Source: Selaginella tamariscina
Lineage: Eukaryota; Streptophyta; Lycopodiopsida; Selaginellales; Selaginellaceae
Length of the DNA: 64,000 nt
Direction: 5' to 3'
NCBI GenBank assembly: GCA_003024785.1
Contig: PUQB01000625.1
Coordinates: forward strand, 1-64,000
How positions within the stretch are numbered: the first letter of the stretch is position 1; each line of letters starts with the position of its first letter. A model generated the notes under the pieces. The model saw only the letters and a list, made by a program, of their open reading frames with translations. It made no database searches and was not told the DNA's origin. Below, piece by piece: positions 60,529 to 64,000 of the stretch. Position numbers and translations under genes: made by a program.

Positions 60529-62762
60529 ATGGCCCTGTTATGCACGTGGATGATTGCGGCCTGCCTATCAGCCACCGGAATCCGCGGGAGTGACCTGAAT
60601 TGCTCAGTCAGCAGCAGTAGAAGATCAAGGCGGAAAGCTCGGAAGCATCTCTCGATGCAACAGACTGCCGCAACAGCTACCGGAACAATCATGGCAATGT
60701 GTGAATCAGGTCTATCGTGTTTGTCTTTCACAGCTTGCCCTGAGTGGTCTCCCCTGCCCAGCAAGTCGAAAAGAGCGAGAGTGACAGGTATCAATCACAA
60801 TGCAGTGCATCAGATGCATGCATGCATTTGCTAATTGTGTCGTTCAGGAAGAGCAACGGTGACGCATGCTGTCCCGGAACAACGGACAAAGAAACGCAGG
60901 GTTGTAGTCACAGGAATGGGCCTCGTTAGTTGCCTCGGACATGATCCAGATACTTTTTATCAGAACCTGCTTCAAGGTACCAGTGGAATTACTCGCATAG
61001 ACAGTTTTGACTGCAACGATTTTCCCACTGTGAGTATGTAATAACATTGAATTCTTCTTAGTTACATTGTTTGTTTGTTTAGAAAATTGCTGGAGAGATT
61101 AAGAGCTTCTCACCAGATGGCTGGGTGACTCCTAAGTTCTGTAAACGCATGGACAAGTTTATGCTCTACTTGCTAGTTGCAGGGAAGAAAGCTGTGGTTG
61201 ATGCCGGGCTTACCATTGATGTCACTGACGAACTACTCAATCCTAAACATGGAATTGTTATTGGATCTGCAATGGGAGGCATGCAGGTATTATGTGTATA
61301 TAAACATGTGTAATGCAATCCACAAGAGTAGATAACTCTGTATCCACTTTGGACAGGTGTTTAGCGATGCCATTAGGGACCTGCGAGTTTCGTATCGTAA
61401 GATGAGCCCGTTCTGTGTTCCGTTTGCAACAACCAACATGGGTTCTGCTGTGCTGGCAATCGATCTGGTAACACTCTAGCTTATCTTGTATAGCTAAACA
61501 AGTATAGCTAAATAAGCAGCTCTTTTTATCAGAAATGGGGAGGACCTACGTACTCCATCTCAACCGCTTGTGCGACCAGCAACTTTTGCATATTGAATGC
61601 TGCAAATCACATAGCCAGGGGCGACACGGTAAGGAGAAGGTTGTGTATAATTGTGAGAGTCCTCACGTTCTTGGACAGGACGTAATGCTGGCTGGTGGTT
61701 CTGATGGTGCAATTATCCCCATTGGTATTGTGTTCAGATTTTCTGTGTTTGTCTCATTTACAAGTTCGTTTTTGTGTTAGGACTGGCTGGATTTATTGCA
61801 TGCAGAGCCTTGTCTCAAAGAAACGATGATCCAGCAAGAGCCTCGCGCCCATGGGACCAGGTAAAACGTACATCTTTCTAATTAAATAAGCGTATGACTG
61901 ACTTGGTAGGGCCGAGATGGATTTGTCATGGGGGAGGGTGCAGGCGTCCTCCTCTTAGAAGAGTTGGAACATGCAAAGGTGGGAAGTAGTGGTGCAAAAC
62001 GATTGAAGTGAGAGCTAAGTTTCACAAGTTACAGAGACGAGGGGCAGACATATATGCTGAGTTCCTGGGTGGAAGTTCCAATTGTGATGCTTATCACATG
62101 ACTGAGCCTCATCCGCAAGGTACCGAAGTGTCATCCACGTTTATCTAGAAGCGACTAAGCATTCCTGGTGCAGGTGCTGGCATTACACAGTGTATTGAGA
62201 CAGCTCTGGAAGCATCTGGTGTTAAAAGAGAGGATGTGAACTACGTCAATGCACATGCAACTTCCACAAAAGCTGGTGACATTCAAGAATACAAGGCTAT
62301 AATCCGGTGCTTTGGAGGGAACAATGAGGTATTTTCGACGCCATAGGTGTGTTGAATCATGGAAGTTGCTGTTCTGTGCAGCTTAAGGTGAACTCGACAA
62401 AATCCATGACGGGCCACCTGTTGGGAGCTGCAGGGGCAGTGGAGGCCATTGCTACAATACAGGTTTTATTTCCTTTTGAGCAGCGTTTTTCTAAGTTCTC
62501 ATCCTTGGAAACTGCAGGCTATCAGAACTGGATGGGTGCATCCGACCATCAACTTAGAGAATCCCGACCCGGACGTGGTACATATATTTGAACACCTCTG
62601 TGCGTGTCGCATTTCTCACATGGAGGGTGTTGTTTGTAGGATATGAATGTTGTTGTTGGAGGAAGCAAGCAAAAGCTGGACATCAAAGTAGCTCTATCTA
62701 ACTCGTTTGGTTTCGGTGGTCACAATTCATCAATTCTTTTCTCGCCCTACCGTGAGAACTAG
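60529..62762 (+). CDS. KAS1: Plastid 3-oxoacyl-ACP synthase (KAS I type)
   Basis: Condenses malonyl-ACP with the growing acyl chain in plastid fatty acid synthesis. A 90-residue Ser/Arg/Ala-rich transit peptide (start MALLCTWMIAACLSATGIRG) precedes RRVVVTGMGLVSCLGHDPDT. The catalytic Cys is in YSISTACATSNFCILN; the His pair is in VNAHATSTKAGD and SNSFGFGGHNSS. Lys and acyl-pocket regions (NSTKSMTGHLLGAAGAVEAI; GFVMGEGAGVLLLEELEHAK; YHMTEPHPQG) are intact. The family-typical end HNSSILFSPYREN stops at 62760-62762. About 11 exons, introns 40-100 bp, all joins in frame. The block after the signature (AIRTGWVHPTINLENPD) favours KAS I over KAS II, though I have not compared the two formally. It lies 151 bp after the D27-like stop, same strand. 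Confidence 0.94.
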
Positions 62763-62829
62763 CGCCGAATGTAGATGAGAATGTATGAATGAAAGATCGC
62801 ACAATTTTTTTTTTTTTGCTAGGGCTCTA

Positions 62830-63697
62830 ATGGTATGTATCTGTCTGTGTCGGGGTTGTTGTGCGTCTTATGCTCTTCCTTGTGCAGGCTAACACATTAA
62901 GGCCATACCTGACATGTATCAGGAACTCATTGACCGCTGCCTTGAGCCTCCAGGTAAATGAGTGAGTCAGTTGCTGGGATCTGAATTGCTACTTGGCTGC
63001 AGAACTTTCCGTGTCAAGACGTGGAGAGGCATAACAAGCCTGAGATCGAGTTCAAGTGAGTCGTATACTTATGGCTCGCCGGTCCTCATTTTTACTACTT
63101 GTGCAGGACTAACCCGGAATTGCTCCTCAATCCTGTAAGTGATCATTGGTTTTCCGATCTGCTTCATCCATTTTCCAGATCCTCATATGTAGAAACGAGG
63201 CAGAAAAGTGTTTAATCGAGACGTCCATCAATTCCCTGCGCATGAGCGTCAAGGTGGGTCCGATCGCTTTCGTCCGACCAAGAGTTGAACGGTTATGTAG
63301 GTGAAACAAGCTGATGATCTGGAAAACATTCTCACCAAGAAATTCCTGAGGTTCCTATCCATGAGAGCTGAATCGTTTCAGGTTCTTCGTCGGAAGCCAG
63401 TGCAGGTATTTGATGCAGGTTTCTGAGACGAGTACTGTGTCTTTCTCGTTTTGCTTCACAGGGCTATGACATCAGCTTTTTGATTACCAATCAGCATTGT
63501 GAGGAGATGAACAAACACAAGCTCATCGACTTCATCATCAAATTCATGGAGGTACGCACAACGCACACCCACAGTCAGTATATGTGATATTGACATCATG
63601 GTCTCAGGACATTGACAAGGAGATAAGTGAGTTAAAGCTGTCTGTGAACACTAGAGGACGACTAGTTGCCTCTGAGTATCTTAAGCAGTATGCTTAA
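62830..63697 (+). CDS. ARPC4: ARPC4, subunit 4 of the ARP2/3 complex
   Basis: Core subunit of the ARP2/3 complex that nucleates branched actin. The first coding exon is just the ATG (62830-62832), followed by GTATGTATC; the next exon starts [20 protein letters not shown], which restores the universal M-A-N-T-L-R start. Further exons give [80 protein letters not shown] and [20 protein letters not shown], ending ASEYLKQYA at 63697. The length (about 168 residues) and sequence match the highly conserved family end to end with no frame breaks. It is convergent with the next gene, stops 17 bp apart. Confidence 0.96.
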
Positions 63698-63714
63698 CTG
63701 TCCAAAAAAGATCG

Positions 63715-64000
63715 TTAGAGAAAATAATCAGGGACTTTGTCTCTTTGTACGTCTAGTTCCTTGTCAATGATGTCCCGAAGCATTTCAATGGGAAGCAATC
63801 CTTCTGTTCGGACGACATCCCTTTCTGGATCTTTACTGACCAGTAGCAATGTGGGCAACCCCCGGAGCTGTCAACCAGCAAAGAACTGTCATTTCATGTA
63901 CCACGCGCCGCTTGGCAACAAGTAGATACCTCAAGGAGATGGGCAATCTCATATTCCTCATCAGTGTCCACTTTGAGAAATTCTACCTTCTGACAATACT
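63715..64000 (-). CDS. TRXz: Thioredoxin z (CITRX), 3' part
   Basis: The C-terminal half of a thioredoxin runs off the right edge. Visible residues: VEFLKVDTDEEYEIAHLLE in the upstream exon (63930-64000), then, after an intron of about 60 bp ending TTGACAG, LRGLPTLLLVSKDPERDVVR and TEGLLPIEMLRDIIDKEL. The cis-Pro of thioredoxins is in GLPT, and the R-T-E-G-L-x-P-I-x-M-x-R-D-I-I block is characteristic of plastid thioredoxin z. The stop is at 63715-63717 after a short polar tail (KVPDYFL). The WCGPC active site would lie outside the window, so redox competence cannot be checked. In plants TRX z acts with the plastid-encoded RNA polymerase. Confidence 0.85.

Overview
The window is nuclear DNA from a land plant or close streptophyte relative. 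Protein genes have many exons separated by very short GT-AG introns, often about 45-70 bp. Several encode plastid proteins (KAS, bacterial-type L19, thioredoxin z, D27-like). Plant telo-boxes (TTTAGGGTTT) lie just upstream of several start codons. The compact genes beside retrotransposon-packed DNA resemble a lycophyte such as Selaginella, but that is inference; a bryophyte or streptophyte alga is not excluded.

Bases 1-36,480 are repeat territory. A truncated minus-strand Ty3-type element (family D) enters from the left and ends at an LTR at 773-1274. After AT-rich DNA come two decayed minus-strand genes: an FCP1/NIF-type HAD phosphatase (3222-4010) and a multi-exon gene (4410-7484) with a ParB-like segment and a possible DNA-methyltransferase motif. 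A minisatellite of degenerate GGCGGGATTAATCCCGCC palindromes (7845-8500) continues at 30,513-30,840. It is split by a four-layer nest of LTR elements: C (8501-30508, minus); inside it B2 (9929-25123, minus, non-autonomous) and a solo B LTR (28610-30367); inside B2's LTR the chromodomain Ty3/gypsy element A (11169-19121, plus); inside A's 3' LTR a solo D LTR (17968-18611). Target-site duplications are visible at most layers. Simple-sequence arrays, a second truncated D copy (32640-34619) and AT-rich spacer follow.

Bases 36,480-64,000 hold a dense array of housekeeping genes: CCR4 deadenylase (+), plastid-type ribosomal protein L19 (+), a CCT5 pseudogene (-), MTR4/HEN2 exosome helicase (-), COQ8-type ABC1 kinase (-), cullin 1 (+), a TTM1/2-type uridine kinase-like/CYTH protein (-), Elongator subunit ELP4 (+), a large uncharacterised protein (-), a D27-like protein (+), 3-oxoacyl-ACP synthase (+), ARPC4 (+) and the 3' part of thioredoxin z (-). 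Intergenic gaps are often under 100 bp. TTM and ELP4 start codons are 27 bp apart, and ELP4 and its convergent neighbour stop 10 bp apart.

Many of the conserved genes carry isolated one-base frame breaks, mostly one G short in a G run of the coding strand. Splice sites and sequence remain good on both sides, so I read most of these as assembly indels rather than decay. Exon limits were deduced by eye from splice consensus and family similarity; no searches were run.
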